A DNA stretch of 64,000 bases from Sulfitobacter sp. DFL-14 (GCF_003335585.1 NZ_QBFD01000046.1:521345-585344); one strand, 5' to 3'; positions 50,632 to 60,233 are shown, numbered from the stretch's first letter. Numbers and translations: made by a program. Notes: generated by a model not told the origin, from the letters alone.

Positions 50632-50940
50632 TTTTGCGGCTTGTGCCGCGACATATTGCTGAATCTGCGGGGCTGCGGGGTCGATGAACTGCGGCAGGAA
50701 AGCTGAAAAGAACAGATAGCCCTTCGGATTTGTCACCGCCACGAGGAAGCTTTTCAGGAAAATCGACCGCGCCGATCCCGCACCGCCACCGCTCGCCGAT
50801 CGAAGCGATTCATCGAGGGTTCCCTTGGAGCGCAGGAGCATGACGCCGAGAAAGGCGAGATAGCTGACACCGATCCATTTGACGACACTGAACCAGAATT
50901 CAGCAGCCAATCCCGTTGTCAACAGCGGCAGGTCGTAATC
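50632..50940 (-). pseudogene. Fragment of a RhtB/LysE-family amino acid exporter
   Basis: The minus-strand frame contains FSVVKWIGVSYLAFLGVMLL and later FLKSFLVAVTNPKGYLFF, SAFLPQFIDPAAP, all characteristic of LysE/RhtB proteins. The N-terminal 60 or so residues and the C-terminal third are absent. The frame runs into the 2OG-oxygenase gene and is closed by a stop upstream. A decayed fragment, now flanked by unrelated genes. Confidence 0.78.
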
Positions 50941-51047
50941 GACATTGCCGGTACTGGTGGATTACGGATTGCAGCGACTGGCAAGATACCGCAGCGTCGC
51001 CCGGTCTGATACAGCGCTCGAACTCAGGGGGACGGGAGCACCTTGAA

Positions 51048-51848
51048 ATGAAACTGATCTGCTTGAATGGATGGGGCGGCAGGCTCCATGAAGAACTTGT
51101 TGCCTATATCGCCTCCGAGGCGCCGGACGTCCTGTGTCTGCAGGAGGTCGTGCACAGCCCGCTTTCGGACAAGGACTGGCTGACATATCGCGACGGCGAC
51201 CATGTCCTGCCGCAACGGGCCAATTTCTTTCGCGATGTCTGTTCGGCATTGCCGGATCACATGGCGACATTTTGCCCGGCGGCCCAGGGCATGCTTTGGG
51301 ACGGCGATCGGCCTGTGCCCTCCCAATGGGGATTGGCGACCTTCGTCCACAAGTCCTTTCCGGTGATTGGCCAGATGCAGGGCTTTGTGCACAAGAACTA
51401 TGCGCCAAACGGTTTTGGCGAACACCCCAGGTCACGCAACGCCCATGCCGTGCGCATCCATGACGACCAGCGGAACCGGCCTGTCAGCATCACCCAGATG
51501 CACGGGCTGCGTGACCTGCAAGGCAAGATGGACACACCGGAGCGCCTGGCCCAGGCGCACCGGTTTCTTGAAATATCCAATCAGGTATCGGAGCCGGATG
51601 ATGTCATCATCCTCTGCGGCGATTTCAACGTCGAGCCGAAGAGCGAAACGCTGGCCTTGCTGCGACAAGCCGGGCTGACCGAACTTGTAACCAGCCGGGG
51701 GTTCGAAGGGACGCGAAATTCGCAGTACAAAAAGCCCGGCAGATTTGCCGACTACCTGCTCATCAATCGTGCGGCTGAAGTAATCCGATTTGATGTGATC
51801 CATGAGCCGGAAGTATCCGACCATTGCCCGATCATTCTTGAGATCTGA
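51048..51848 (+). CDS. Endonuclease/exonuclease/phosphatase (EEP) family protein
   Basis: A 266-residue EEP-fold metal hydrolase. It begins LICLNGWGGR and has VLCLQEV (catalytic Glu) near residue 30, ITQMHGLRD, CGDFNVEPKSE (the GDFN motif) near residue 190, and SDHCPIILEI at the C-terminus (catalytic Asp-His). All active-site groups are present. Substrate could be nucleic acid, inositol phosphate or sphingomyelin-like. The start has GGGAG 12 bp upstream, otherwise unremarkable. Confidence 0.88.
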   Translation: MKLICLNGWGGRLHEELVAYIASEAPDVLCLQEVVHSPLSDKDWLTYRDGDHVLPQRANFFRDVCSALPDHMATFCPAAQGMLWDGDRPVPSQWGLATFVHKSFPVIGQMQGFVHKNYAPNGFGEHPRSRNAHAVRIHDDQRNRPVSITQMHGLRDLQGKMDTPERLAQAHRFLEISNQVSEPDDVIILCGDFNVEPKSETLALLRQAGLTELVTSRGFEGTRNSQYKKPGRFADYLLINRAAEVIRFDVIHEPEVSDHCPIILEI

Positions 51849-51988
51849 CGCTTTCCGGTCAGTCCGGACACGGGGTGCCGCGCGTGGCGACGTGGCACCC
51901 GGCCCCGATCATGGGTCACAGATGGGATGGAATAACCATGCAGAGAACAGCAACCGAAAGAGCGCGAAGGGTTCAGCGCCGCTGATCC

Positions 51989-52957
51989 TCAGACCTCCGC
52001 CACTGCGTGACAGGAGACTTTTGCATGTCCCGCGGCATGCAGCAATTCGGGCATCACCTTGCTGCACTTTTCCATCGCGATGGGGCAGCGTGGATGAAAT
52101 GCGCATCCGTTTGGCGGATTCAGCGGGCTGGGCGGTTCGCCTGTCTGCGCCTCCACCCGACGCTTGGGGTTCTGGATGTCGGGGATCGTCGCAAGCAGCA
52201 GCTTCGAATAGGGGTGCTGCGGAGCTGTGAAAAGCTGCTCGACCGGTGCCTGTTCGACAATGCGGCCAAGATACATGACCGCGATATGATCGGACATGTG
52301 GCGTACCACGCTCAGGTCGTGACTGATGAAAAGATAGGTCAGCCCCAGTTCATCCTGCAGCCGTCGCATCAGGTTCAGAATTTGCGCCTGCACCGACACG
52401 TCCAGCGCCGAGGTGGGTTCGTCACAGACCAGCAATTCCGGTTCCGACGCAAGCGCGCGCGCGATGGAAATGCGCTGCCGCTGGCCGCCGGAAAATTCAT
52501 GCGGGAATTTCTGCGCATCATCGGCACCCAGCCCCACCGTTTCCAGCAGCTCGCGGACCCGCGCCATGGTTTCCTTCTCGGTGTCCCGCAATTTCATCTC
52601 GCGAATTGGCTCGGCGATGATATCGCCGACGCGCCAGCGCGGGTTCACGCTGGAATGCGGGTCCTGAAAGATCATCTGGACCCGGATCGGACGTCCCGTC
52701 GCCCCGGTGCCAAAGGAAATGTCACCGCGCGTGGTCTTGTAGAGCCCGGTTACAAGTCGGGCGACCGTGGATTTACCACATCCAGATTCTCCGACAATGC
52801 TGAAGCAGGTGCCTTTCTCGACCGTGAAGGAAACCTCCGACACCGCCTCGACGAACAGTTTCGGGCGCCGTTCGATCACGCGGTTCAGCCAGGGGGCGGA
52901 AACGTCAAAGACCTTGCTGACACCATCGACGGTCAGCGCGGGAACATATGCAGTCAT
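51989..52957 (-). CDS. Oligopeptide-type ABC transporter ATPase (OppF-like)
   Basis: A 322-residue ATPase from the ATG at 52957, preceded by GGAGG and overlapping the upstream ATPase gene by 4 bp. Walker A GESGCGKST, FSGGQRQRISIARALA, LLVCDEPTSALD and the C-terminal OppDF module GCAFHPRCPIAMEKCSKVMPEL with iron-sulfur-type cysteines. An extended frame to 53056 would overlap the preceding coding region. Last gene of the operon. Confidence 0.93.
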   Translation of the reverse strand: MTAYVPALTVDGVSKVFDVSAPWLNRVIERRPKLFVEAVSEVSFTVEKGTCFSIVGESGCGKSTVARLVTGLYKTTRGDISFGTGATGRPIRVQMIFQDPHSSVNPRWRVGDIIAEPIREMKLRDTEKETMARVRELLETVGLGADDAQKFPHEFSGGQRQRISIARALASEPELLVCDEPTSALDVSVQAQILNLMRRLQDELGLTYLFISHDLSVVRHMSDHIAVMYLGRIVEQAPVEQLFTAPQHPYSKLLLATIPDIQNPKRRVEAQTGEPPSPLNPPNGCAFHPRCPIAMEKCSKVMPELLHAAGHAKVSCHAVAEV

Positions 52958-53967
52958 TGTGTGCCTCCCTGTTGCAGCCAGCATGCAGAACGCGTCACGC
53001 CCACCGAGACCAGCGGCGGCGTCGCGGCGCTGCATTTCGGACCGGCATGTGGGCAACGCGGATGAAAGGCGCAGCCGGTCGGGCGCGCGTTCAGGCGTGG
53101 CATCGACCCGTCGATCTGTGCCAGCGTCTCAACCCGGTCATGCAGGCTGGGGATCGCTGCCATCAACCCCTTGGTATAGGGGTGTTGCGGATTGTGGATC
53201 ACCTCAGCTACGGGGCCGCTTTCGACCACCCGACCGGAATACATCACACAGACCCGGTCGGCGGTTTCGGCAATCACGCCCATGTCATGTGTCACCAGCA
53301 TGATGCCGACGCCGGTCTCGTCGCATAATTTGCGCAGCAGCGCGGTAATCTGCGCCTGGATGGACACGTCGAGAGCGGTTGTAGGCTCATCCGCAATGAT
53401 CAGACGCGGACCAGCCGCAAGAGCCAATGCGATCACGACCCTCTGGCGCATCCCGCCCGAAAACTGATGCGGATACTGGCGCAGGCGTTCCCTGGGCGCC
53501 GGAATACCGACGCTTTGCAAAAGCGCCAGCGCACGGTCATTTGCGGCCTCCTTTGACATGCCGCTGTGCAACCGGATGGTTTCCACCAGTTGTTTGCCCA
53601 CCGTGAACAGCGGGTTGAGCGCGGTCAGAGGGTCCTGAAAAATTGCCCCCATTTCGCGGCCGCGCACCTTGGTCAGTTCCTTCTCCGACAGGGTATCCAC
53701 GCGCCTGCCACCGACGTGAATCGCGCCGCCTGATATGCGGCCGGGGCTTTCCAGCAACCCGAGAACCGCCAATCCGGTGATGGATTTGCCCGCGCCGGAT
53801 TCCCCCACGACACCCAGAATCTCGCCCGGTGCGATCTGCATGGATACATCGTCGATGGCCAAAAGCGTGCCGCGCCGGGATGGGAATTCGACACTTAACC
53901 CCGACACATCCAGCGCAGGGGTTGCCGCCTCGGGCTCTTTGCTTGCCGCAATGGGTTGCGCCATCAT
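52954..53967 (-). CDS. Oligopeptide-type ABC transporter ATPase (OppD-like)
   Basis: A 337-residue ATPase. Walker A GESGAGKS, FSGGMRQRVVIALALA, RLIIADEPTTALD and the C-terminal GCAFHPRCPHAGPKC cluster motif. It is 1 bp from the amidohydrolase gene, so the ATPases are downstream of the catabolic enzymes in one transcript. Pairs with the OppF-like protein to power the OppB/C permeases. Confidence 0.94.
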   Translation of the reverse strand: MMAQPIAASKEPEAATPALDVSGLSVEFPSRRGTLLAIDDVSMQIAPGEILGVVGESGAGKSITGLAVLGLLESPGRISGGAIHVGGRRVDTLSEKELTKVRGREMGAIFQDPLTALNPLFTVGKQLVETIRLHSGMSKEAANDRALALLQSVGIPAPRERLRQYPHQFSGGMRQRVVIALALAAGPRLIIADEPTTALDVSIQAQITALLRKLCDETGVGIMLVTHDMGVIAETADRVCVMYSGRVVESGPVAEVIHNPQHPYTKGLMAAIPSLHDRVETLAQIDGSMPRLNARPTGCAFHPRCPHAGPKCSAATPPLVSVGVTRSACWLQQGGTQ

Positions 53968-53968
53968 T

Positions 53969-55444
53969 TCAGTCTCCGATCAAAAGGGGAAAGGTGGGCG
54001 GAAATATCTCTTCGACAGGCGGATGACCCAGGGTCCTTTCGGGGTATTTCTCGATCAGCCCGTCGAATTGTTCCTGCACCTGCTGACGCGCCGCCTTCAT
54101 GTCGATCCCGGCCACGTCGCCATCCCGCATGGAAAGGCGGCCATCCACGATGGTGGCGCGGTTGACGCGGCCCGTCGCCCCGAGGATCAGGGTCTGAACC
54201 GGATCAATGCGCGGGGCCATATAGCTGTCGGCCATGTCGAAAACCGCGACATCCGCCTTGGCCCCGGCGCGCAGCACGCCAATGTCGTCGCGTTTCAGGC
54301 CCTTCGCCCCACCCAGAGTGGCCGCATCGAACATCTGGCCCGAGCTGACAGACTCCAGCCCGTCGTTCAGGCGGCAGGCCATCATGCCCACGGCCATGTT
54401 CAGCACCATATCGGGCGGCGCGGTATCGGTGCCCATGGCCACGTTGATGCCCATCTGACGCAATTTGGCAAAGGACCGCAGCGCGCCACCGTGCCGGGCC
54501 GACACCAGCGGACAATGCACCACCGTCACGCCATTGTCGCAATAGCGGTCGAGATCGTCAGCCGTGGCAACAGTCGCATGCGGCGCCAGCAGCCGCGGCG
54601 TCAGGCAGCCCAGCCCGTCCAGCCATTCCGGCGCGGTCCTGCCGTGCAGCGCCTGCACCGTCTGCAATTCCATCTGTCCCTGCGCCATGTGCAGGCGCAC
54701 CGGACAATCCAGGTCATCCGCCGCCGCCATGGTGCGTTTCAGCAGTTCTTCGGTGCAGGTCTCAACCCGATCCGGCGCCAGCATCGGCGACACGAGGTCC
54801 CTGCCCTGCATCGCTTCGGCAAAGGCAATTGCGCCCTGCAATCCCTGCAGCCCGCGCGCCTCGTCAAAGACAGCGCTCAACCGGCCCTGCTGATCCACCG
54901 CCATGCCACCTGACCGATAGGCCGGGCCAAGCCAGACCCGAAGGCCCATCTGTTCTGCCGCATCTGCGGTGGCGGTGAATTCGTCGACCGTTTCGCCCCA
55001 TGCGCGATAGAACAGCGAGGCAATCGGCGCGGCAGAGGTATTCCCGTTCAGCAGTAATTGCCCGAAGGCAAACCGTTTCTGCGCAACCAATGCGTCGGGC
55101 GTGTACATTTCATAGGGGCCACGATCCATGTAGGACAGCGGCCAGACACGGCCCTTGCGCTCACTGGGCCAGTTGTCATGTGCCAGCAGCGTCGTGTCCA
55201 GATCGCTCAATGCGTCGAGATCGACAAACCCCGGTGCGATCAGTGCCGCCCCCATGTCGAACCGCGCCTGCAACTCGCCCTCGATCCGACCCCCTGCATG
55301 CAGCACCCGATCGCCCTCGATCACGACCTCGCCACTCTGCACCAGCCGCCGTCCCTCCGGGGTGTCCACAACCACCCAATCGGCAGTCAGGCTCCACCGG
55401 CCTTCGGGCCGCTTGCCAAGGGGAAGGTCGCCGAACCGCATCAC
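53969..55444 (-). CDS. Amidohydrolase-superfamily protein lacking the HxH motif (AtzB/chlorohydrolase-like)
   Basis: A 491-residue amidohydrolase fold. Where the barrel strand-1 metal motif HxH is expected, after PGFVDL, the sequence reads DALSDLD (residues 71-83 are PGFVDLDALSDLD). Other positions remain: HMAQG with a His, LLAPHATVA with a His, and MGTDTAPPDMV with the strand-8 Asp. This resembles a subfamily that uses Asp in place of His. It overlaps the second amidohydrolase by 4 bp. It may bind one metal or none. Confidence 0.82.
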   Translation of the reverse strand: MMRFGDLPLGKRPEGRWSLTADWVVVDTPEGRRLVQSGEVVIEGDRVLHAGGRIEGELQARFDMGAALIAPGFVDLDALSDLDTTLLAHDNWPSERKGRVWPLSYMDRGPYEMYTPDALVAQKRFAFGQLLLNGNTSAAPIASLFYRAWGETVDEFTATADAAEQMGLRVWLGPAYRSGGMAVDQQGRLSAVFDEARGLQGLQGAIAFAEAMQGRDLVSPMLAPDRVETCTEELLKRTMAAADDLDCPVRLHMAQGQMELQTVQALHGRTAPEWLDGLGCLTPRLLAPHATVATADDLDRYCDNGVTVVHCPLVSARHGGALRSFAKLRQMGINVAMGTDTAPPDMVLNMAVGMMACRLNDGLESVSSGQMFDAATLGGAKGLKRDDIGVLRAGAKADVAVFDMADSYMAPRIDPVQTLILGATGRVNRATIVDGRLSMRDGDVAGIDMKAARQQVQEQFDGLIEKYPERTLGHPPVEEIFPPTFPLLIGD

Positions 55445-56637
55445 GGCGCGGCCATCAGCGTGGCACCGTCGCGGGCGGTGACCTTGCCCGCCTTCACCAC
55501 CAGCTTGCGCGGTGCGTGGCGGACGATGGCATGGGCCACCGCAACCCCTTCGACGATGACCAGATCACCCGGCGCGCCAACTTTCAACGCGCGCCGTTCC
55601 ATCCCCATCGCCTCGGCCCCGCCACCCGCGCAGACGTCAAGCGCCATGTACATCTCGGCGTCCGAGCGCAGGTTGCTGCGCAGGCCAACGAACTTGGCCC
55701 GTTCCAGCATGTCGCCATTGCCATAAGGCCCCCAGGTATCCTGAATCCCGTCATTGCCCGCGCCAAAGCGAATGCCGTATTCCGCCATCTGCCTGACCAG
55801 AGGTGCGGGGCTGGACGCCGGCGCCGTCGTCATGATGCTCGCTTCCAGCGCACCAAGGCGTTCCAGCAGCGGATTGACCCGCGCAGGATCAGCCATTCCG
55901 AGACAGAAGGCATGGCTGACGGTCAGCATCCCCTTCATCCCCAGCGCCTCGGCCCGGTCGAGGATCTGTTCCATCGAAAACGCACCCAACTCGCCGCGCT
56001 CGTGCAGGTGAATGTCGATGCCCTTGCCGTGCTTTTCCGCCAGCCCGAAGATCGTGTCGAGGTGCCCCTTGGGGTCGTGATCAACGCCGCAAGGGTCAAG
56101 CCCGCCCATCAGGTCGGCGCCCATCTTCATTGCCTCGTCCAGCAGCTCCGCGGTGCCGGGTGCAATCATCAGGCCCGACTGCGGGAAGGCGACAGTCTGA
56201 ATCTCCACCACATCTGCCAGTTTCTCGGCCGTCTCCATCACCCCTTCCAGCGCGCGCAGACCGCCGGTCGTGTCGATATCCACATGGCTGCGGATCAATG
56301 TCGCGCCAAAGCTCGCTGTCTGGAGCGCGTGGCGCATCGACTGCACATGCGGGTCCAGGCCAAGGCGCTGTTTCATCTGGCGCTCGTTGTCGATCATCGC
56401 CATCAGGTTCCCGCCGCCGACATCGTTGTGATACCAGGGATAGCCAAGCAGCGACTTGTCGAGATGGGTATGCGCCTCGGTCAGGCCGGGCAGCGCAATG
56501 CGCCCGCCTGCGTCCTCAACCTCGGCTCCGGCGCCGTCCAGATCGGCACCGATCCCGGCGATGCGCCCGTCCCGGATCAGGATTTCGGTTGGTTGACCGT
56601 CCAGCACACGGACGTTTTTGATCAGCAGATCGCTCAT
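55441..56637 (-). CDS. Amidohydrolase, cytosine deaminase / AtzC-like
   Basis: A 398-residue amidohydrolase with an intact metal site: HTHLDK at residues 56-61 (the HxHLDK form typical of cytosine deaminase and isopropylammelide hydrolase), IHLHERGELGA, VSHAFCLG and GNDGIQDTWGPYG with the strand-8 Asp. It overlaps the next amidohydrolase gene by 4 bp. A deaminase or dealkylase acting on a ring amide imported by the neighbouring transporter is a reasonable inference, not shown. Confidence 0.87.
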   Translation of the reverse strand: MSDLLIKNVRVLDGQPTEILIRDGRIAGIGADLDGAGAEVEDAGGRIALPGLTEAHTHLDKSLLGYPWYHNDVGGGNLMAMIDNERQMKQRLGLDPHVQSMRHALQTASFGATLIRSHVDIDTTGGLRALEGVMETAEKLADVVEIQTVAFPQSGLMIAPGTAELLDEAMKMGADLMGGLDPCGVDHDPKGHLDTIFGLAEKHGKGIDIHLHERGELGAFSMEQILDRAEALGMKGMLTVSHAFCLGMADPARVNPLLERLGALEASIMTTAPASSPAPLVRQMAEYGIRFGAGNDGIQDTWGPYGNGDMLERAKFVGLRSNLRSDAEMYMALDVCAGGGAEAMGMERRALKVGAPGDLVIVEGVAVAHAIVRHAPRKLVVKAGKVTARDGATLMAAP

Positions 56638-56649
56638 GGTCTTGTTCCT

Positions 56650-57588
56650 TCAACGTAATTTCGGGTTCAACGCATCGCGCAGCCAGTCGCCCAGCATGTT
56701 GACGGCAACCACCAGGATGCAAAGCTGGATCGACGGGAAGAGCACAATCCACCAGGAGCCGGAGAACAGGTACTGGTTGCCAACCCGGATCAGCGTGCCC
56801 AGCGACGGCTGGTTCGGCGGCATGCCGACGCCGAGGAACGACAGCGTTGCCTCGATCAGGATGGCGAGACCGAAGTTCAGCGTGGCGGCAACAAATATCG
56901 GCGTCAGCGTGTTGGGCAGGATGTGCTTCAGCATCAGCCGCCGGGCGGGCGTGCCGACCAGCCGCGAGGCCATGACATATTCCTTTCGGCGCTCCACCAT
57001 GGTCTGCGCCCGCACCACGCGGGCATATTGCACCCAGGAATACATCGCGATGGCCATCACCAGAACCGCAGCCACGCCAGCCTCGCGCCAGGCCGGTGAC
57101 AGGAACTGTTGCGCCACGGAACTGACAAGGATTGCCACCAGCACGATCGGAATTGACAGCAACACGTCGCCGATCCGCATCAGCACATTGTCAATCCAGC
57201 CGCCGTAATACCCCGCCATCAATCCCAGGCCGATGCCCACCACCAGCGATACCGCCACCGAGGCGATGCCGATGATGATGGAAATGCGCGTGCCGTAAAG
57301 AATTCCGGACAGGATATCGCGCCCCTGCACATCCGTGCCCAGAAGATACGGCATTTGCCCGCCCTCCATCCAGATCGGAGGCAGTTCGGCGTTCCACAGC
57401 TCAAGTGCCGCCAGATCATAGGGGTTCTGCGGCGACAGCAGCGGTGCCAGAAACGCGGTCAGGATCACCAGTGCCAGCACGATGGCGGCACCAACGGCGG
57501 ATTTGTGCGACTTGAATGACCACCATAGATCGCTGTCGAAGAACCGTTCGGCGCGCGAGGGCACCTTGGTATCGGTCTGATCGGTCAT
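56650..57588 (-). CDS. Oligopeptide-type ABC permease (OppC/DppC-like)
   Basis: A 312-residue permease from the ATG 57588, which overlaps the OppB stop by 4 bp. The N-terminal soluble part and first helix AIVLALVILTAFLAPLL are followed by LLGTDVQGRDILSGILYGTR, the DppC signature. The coupling loop and VQYARVVRAQTMVERRKEYV complete the pattern. A longer frame to 57750 is a different reading of the upstream gene. Confidence 0.94.
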   Translation of the reverse strand: MTDQTDTKVPSRAERFFDSDLWWSFKSHKSAVGAAIVLALVILTAFLAPLLSPQNPYDLAALELWNAELPPIWMEGGQMPYLLGTDVQGRDILSGILYGTRISIIIGIASVAVSLVVGIGLGLMAGYYGGWIDNVLMRIGDVLLSIPIVLVAILVSSVAQQFLSPAWREAGVAAVLVMAIAMYSWVQYARVVRAQTMVERRKEYVMASRLVGTPARRLMLKHILPNTLTPIFVAATLNFGLAILIEATLSFLGVGMPPNQPSLGTLIRVGNQYLFSGSWWIVLFPSIQLCILVVAVNMLGDWLRDALNPKLR

Positions 57589-58556
57589 GCGTCGGCTCCT
57601 TTCAGGCGCGGGTCGATCACGGCATAGGTCATGTCGACGATGGCATTCAGCGCGACAAAGATCAGGGCGACGATGCAGAGGTACGCCGCCATGATCGGCA
57701 CATCGACGAAAGTGACAGCCTGGATGAACAGCAGGCCCATGCCCGGCCACTGGAAGACCGTCTCGGTTACCAGCGCAAAGGCGATCAGCCCACCGATCTG
57801 CATCGCCGTCATCGTGACAACCGGCATCAGGCAGTTGCGCAGCGCGTGGCGAAAGTGGATCGACCGCGCGGGGATGCCGCGCGACCGCGCGAACTTGATG
57901 AAGTCAGATCGCAACACTTCCAGCATCTCGGCGCGCACAAGCCGCATCACCAGGGTGATCTGGAACAGCGAAAGCGACAATGCGGGCAAGATGATGGACA
58001 TGCGCCCCGACGGCGTTAACAGACCGGTGGTCCACCAGCCCAGATCAACGGTTTCGCCCCGGCCGAATGCCGGAAACCAACCCAGCCAGACCGAGAAAAC
58101 CAGGATCAGTCCGATCCCCACCACGAAGCTGGGCAGCGACACGCCGATGATCGAGGTGAACTGCATCGCCTCGGCGTACCAGGTCTGTCGCCTGATCGCC
58201 GTAATCACCCCCATCGGCACGCCGACAACCAGCGAAATCAAGGTCGCCACCAGCACAAGTTCGAAGGTAGCGGGAAAGCGTTCGCCAATCATGGTCAGAA
58301 CATCCTGCTGATTGCGAAAGGAAATGCCGAAATCCCCCTGCGCCGCGCGCCCGACGAACTTGGCATATTGCACGAGAAACGGGTCATCCAGCCCAAGCCT
58401 TTCGCGCAGATCGTCGCGTTGCGCCTGCGTCGCCTGTTCGTTCAGCATCTGGTCGACCGGATCACCGACGGCGGTGAATATGACAAAGGCCAGAAACGTG
58501 ACGGACAGCATGACAAAGACGGCATTGGCGAGGCGTTTGATGATGAATGCCAGCAT
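57585..58556 (-). CDS. Oligopeptide-type ABC permease (OppB/DppB-like)
   Basis: A 323-residue permease from ATG 58556. LAFIIKRLANAVFVMLSVTFLAF is the family start, FGISFRNQQDVLTMIGERFPAT the periplasmic linker, GIPARSIHFRHALRNCLMPV the coupling loop, and VTETVFQWPGMGLL a signature. It is separated from the binding-protein gene by 65 bp that contains an attenuator-like hairpin. Confidence 0.94.
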   Translation of the reverse strand: MLAFIIKRLANAVFVMLSVTFLAFVIFTAVGDPVDQMLNEQATQAQRDDLRERLGLDDPFLVQYAKFVGRAAQGDFGISFRNQQDVLTMIGERFPATFELVLVATLISLVVGVPMGVITAIRRQTWYAEAMQFTSIIGVSLPSFVVGIGLILVFSVWLGWFPAFGRGETVDLGWWTTGLLTPSGRMSIILPALSLSLFQITLVMRLVRAEMLEVLRSDFIKFARSRGIPARSIHFRHALRNCLMPVVTMTAMQIGGLIAFALVTETVFQWPGMGLLFIQAVTFVDVPIMAAYLCIVALIFVALNAIVDMTYAVIDPRLKGADA

Positions 58557-58580
58557 TGTGATGGCCTCCGGTTCAGGTGC

Positions 58581-58610
58581 AAAAACGGGGCGACGACGAT
58601 GCGCCGCCCC
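58581..58610 (-). terminator. Intrinsic terminator/attenuator after the binding-protein gene
   Basis: On the minus strand GGGGCG and CGCCCC pair across a 12-nt loop and are followed by GTTTTTG. It starts 12 bp after the binding-protein stop codon and lies upstream of the OppB start, so partial read-through would give more binding protein than permease. Confidence 0.72.
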
Positions 58611-58621
58611 AGTCAGGGAGA

Positions 58622-60196
58622 TTACTTGGTGACGTACCACATCCGTGGTTTGTTGTCGGGGAACTGCGGGAAGTCGCTGAAGCCCTTTGACACCGCCCAG
58701 GCCATCGGCTGCTGGTGCATCGGCATCATGATGATCTCGTCCTTGGCGATCTTCAGCGCATCGGTTTCCATCTGGAGCCGGGTATCACGGTCCAGTTCCA
58801 CCGCTGCGGACTGGGTCAGCTTGTCCAGTTCGGGATAGGACCAGTCGCCCCAGTTGAACACGCCTGAATTGCCGTCCTTGGTATGCAGCACCTGCACGAG
58901 GATCGAGTAGGTATCGAGCATCGGCAACGTCGCCCAGCCCAGGGTATAGACATCCGCCTGCCCGTTCGCCCGCTTCGGCGTCTGCTTGGCGGTCGGTCCG
59001 ATGTCCAGCTTCGGTGTCAGTCCGACGCGCGACCACATCGACGCGATGGCCTGGCAAAACTGCTCCTCGTTGACATAGCTTTCATTGGTGCAGACGAAGT
59101 CGAACTCGAACCCGTCGCCATAGCCCGCCTCTTCTAGCAGCGCCTTGGCCTTTTCGGGGTCGTAGGCGGCGGGCGTGTCCAGCGCCTCGGAGTAACCGGG
59201 GATCGAAGGCGCAACCAAGAGGCCGGCATTGCGTGACTTGCCGCGCATGACCTTGTCACGGATCAGCTCCATGTCGACGGCCATCTGCATTGCCTGACGC
59301 ACGCGCAGGTCGTTCATCGGGTTTTCGCCACCCGCCACCAGTTCCTCGCGGCGGTTGAAGCCCAGCATCACGGTGCGCAGGTCGGTTCGCTCAAGCACCG
59401 TCAGATTGTCCGCCTGCTCAAGGCGCGGCAGATCCTGCACCGGTGCGCTGTCGACAAAATCGACTTCACCCGACAACAGCGCCGCAACCCGGGTCGCTGC
59501 GGAAGAGATCGGCTGGAACTCGATCCGTGTCAGGTTATGCGCGGGATCGTCCCACCAATCGCCGTTGACGGTCAGCACGGTCTGGGCCTCCGGGGTGCGG
59601 GATTCCAGTTGGAACGGGCCGGTGCCATTGGTGTTGAATGTGGCATAGCCTTCGACGCCCGCGCTCACATCGGTGGGCTTTTCGGCGTTGTTGGCAACCA
59701 GCCAGCCTTTGTCAAAGACGTGGATGTTTGTCAGGTCGTTCAGCAACAGCGGATAGGCGCCGGTCAACTCGATGTCGATGGTGTGGTCATCGACCACCGT
59801 GGCGCTCTTGTAGGCCGGCAGGTTCCCCTTGAGTGGCGAAGTTTCGTCACTCACCCGCTCCAGCGAGGCCAGAACATCTTCGGCGGTGAAATCGGCACCG
59901 TCGTGGAATTTGACACCCTGGCGCAGGGTAAAGCGCCAGGTGGTGGGGGAAACGATTTCCCATTCGGTTGCCAGTGCCGGTTCGATCTCCAGATCCCGGT
60001 TATAGCGCACCAGGCCTTCGTAAATGTGGTTCAGGAAGTTGATCGTATAGCTGTCGCCGTAGGAATAAGGATCAAGCGAGACGATATCGCGGGGCGCGCC
60101 CCAGCGGATCGCTTCGGAGCTGGCAGCACCGGCCAGCAAGGCTGCGGCGGCCCCGCAGATGGCTGCACGTCGGGTGGTTTGAAGTCGTTTCATCAT
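58622..60196 (-). CDS. Oligopeptide-type ABC substrate-binding protein (SBP_bac_5)
   Basis: A 524-residue family 5 binding protein. Starts at 60196 or 60193 are both possible (two adjacent ATGs behind GGGAG); RLQTTRRAAICGAAAALLAGAASS looks like a twin-arginine or Sec signal. Family segments: LATEWEIVSPTTWRFTLRQG, VKFHDGADFTAEDV, MNDLRVRQAMQMAVDMELI. It is the first gene of the operon, with GntR-type operators upstream. Ligand unknown; the two amidohydrolases suggest an amide or N-heterocycle. Confidence 0.92.
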   Translation of the reverse strand: MMKRLQTTRRAAICGAAAALLAGAASSEAIRWGAPRDIVSLDPYSYGDSYTINFLNHIYEGLVRYNRDLEIEPALATEWEIVSPTTWRFTLRQGVKFHDGADFTAEDVLASLERVSDETSPLKGNLPAYKSATVVDDHTIDIELTGAYPLLLNDLTNIHVFDKGWLVANNAEKPTDVSAGVEGYATFNTNGTGPFQLESRTPEAQTVLTVNGDWWDDPAHNLTRIEFQPISSAATRVAALLSGEVDFVDSAPVQDLPRLEQADNLTVLERTDLRTVMLGFNRREELVAGGENPMNDLRVRQAMQMAVDMELIRDKVMRGKSRNAGLLVAPSIPGYSEALDTPAAYDPEKAKALLEEAGYGDGFEFDFVCTNESYVNEEQFCQAIASMWSRVGLTPKLDIGPTAKQTPKRANGQADVYTLGWATLPMLDTYSILVQVLHTKDGNSGVFNWGDWSYPELDKLTQSAAVELDRDTRLQMETDALKIAKDEIIMMPMHQQPMAWAVSKGFSDFPQFPDNKPRMWYVTK

Positions 60197-60233
60197 GTTT
60201 CTCCCAGTTTTTTTGCATACGGTCACTTGATTA

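Noticed and set aside
51872..51900. GGGTGCC..GGCACCC hairpin after the EEP gene
   Set aside because: No U-tract on either strand, so not called a terminator.
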